Positions 5,554-5,690 of a stretch of DNA of 5,690 nt are shown here, piece by piece. The position numbers and the translations under genes are program-made. The stretch is from assembly GCA_031287585.1 (NCBI GenBank), contig JAITST010000257.1, positions 1-5,690 on the forward strand. Direction: 5' to 3'. The notes under the pieces are model-generated. The model saw only the letters and a program-made list of their open reading frames with translations, had not been told where the DNA came from and did not search any database. Within the stretch, counting starts at the first letter, position 1. Each line of letters opens with the position of its first letter. This DNA is from Planctomycetaceae bacterium. Lineage in GTDB: Bacteria; Planctomycetota; Planctomycetia; Pirellulales; Thermoguttaceae.

Positions 5554-5690
5554 ATGCAAACGAACGAACTACGTGAAAAATACTTATCGTTTTTTGAATC
5601 GAAGGGCTGTGTCCGCAAGCCGAGCGATGTGCTGGTGCCGCGATGGGATCCGTCCGTACTGTTCACGCCCGCCGGAATGAATCAGTTCAA
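5554..5690 (+). CDS. alaS: Alanyl-tRNA synthetase, N-terminus only (runs off right edge)
   Basis: The 45 visible residues begin MQTNELREKYLSFFESKG and include SDVLVPRWDPSVLFTPAGMN followed by QF. This is the start of the class II catalytic domain of AlaRS: the opening helix (LREKYLSFFESKG, compare IRQAFLDFFHSKG in E. coli) and the motif 1 region 'LVPxxDPsvLFTxAGMNQF' are unmistakable. The enzyme activates alanine with ATP and charges tRNA-Ala in the cytoplasm. The VPRWDPSVLFTPAGMNQF form is typical of planctomycetes as I know them. The ATG at 5554 is fixed by the family's N-terminus. No Shine-Dalgarno precedes it, the upstream bases being A/T-rich (GTTAAAAAT). Motifs 2 and 3 and the editing and C-Ala domains lie beyond the window. 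Confidence 0.97.
   Translation, partial: MQTNELREKYLSFFESKGCVRKPSDVLVPRWDPSVLFTPAGMNQF

Noticed and set aside
1..5690. tRNA, rRNA, CRISPR, riboswitch or T-box
   Set aside because: No cloverleaf, regularly spaced repeats or recognisable conserved RNA motifs were seen, including upstream of alaS.

Overview
The window most likely comes from a planctomycete of modest GC content, possibly a Pirellulales-like or host-associated lineage. This is inferred from three things: the N-terminus of alanyl-tRNA synthetase at the right edge, a prepilin-like GspH/FimT protein, and the near absence of Shine-Dalgarno sites in front of the housekeeping-type genes. No marker here fixes the genus.

Layout. Bases 1-22 hold the first codons of a minus-strand gene that runs off the left edge, with a good ribosome binding site and a plausible promoter. 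Bases 38-463 are an AT-rich spacer with an A/T-only palindrome, an 85-bp inverted-repeat structure and a doubtful 32-codon ORF. Two minus-strand genes follow: a TPR protein fused to a glycosyltransferase-family-9-like domain (464-2185) and a GspH/FimT-type pseudopilin (2363-3127). Bases 3128-4268 are a scar. A DDE transposase gene with its own promoter and strong ribosome binding site is broken by a frameshift and lacks its C-terminus. It abuts a minus-strand open stretch that may be the signal-peptide end of a disrupted gene. On the plus strand, a membrane-anchored coiled-coil protein with a C-terminal helix-turn-helix-like motif (4269-5342) is followed after 211 bp by alaS (5554 onward, cut by the window edge), which has its own -10 box and a leader hairpin.

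How the parts relate. The pseudopilin and the TPR-glycosyltransferase share a strand but are 177 bp apart (start at 2185), so co-transcription is possible but not shown. The coiled-coil gene and alaS are collinear but probably have separate promoters. I see no coherent new multi-gene system. The best leads are the uncharacterised coiled-coil/HTH membrane protein beside alaS, its apparently leaderless promoter, the alaS leader hairpin that coincides with a tiny ORF, the 285-369 inverted-repeat element, and the signal-peptide-like fragment beside the transposase remnant.
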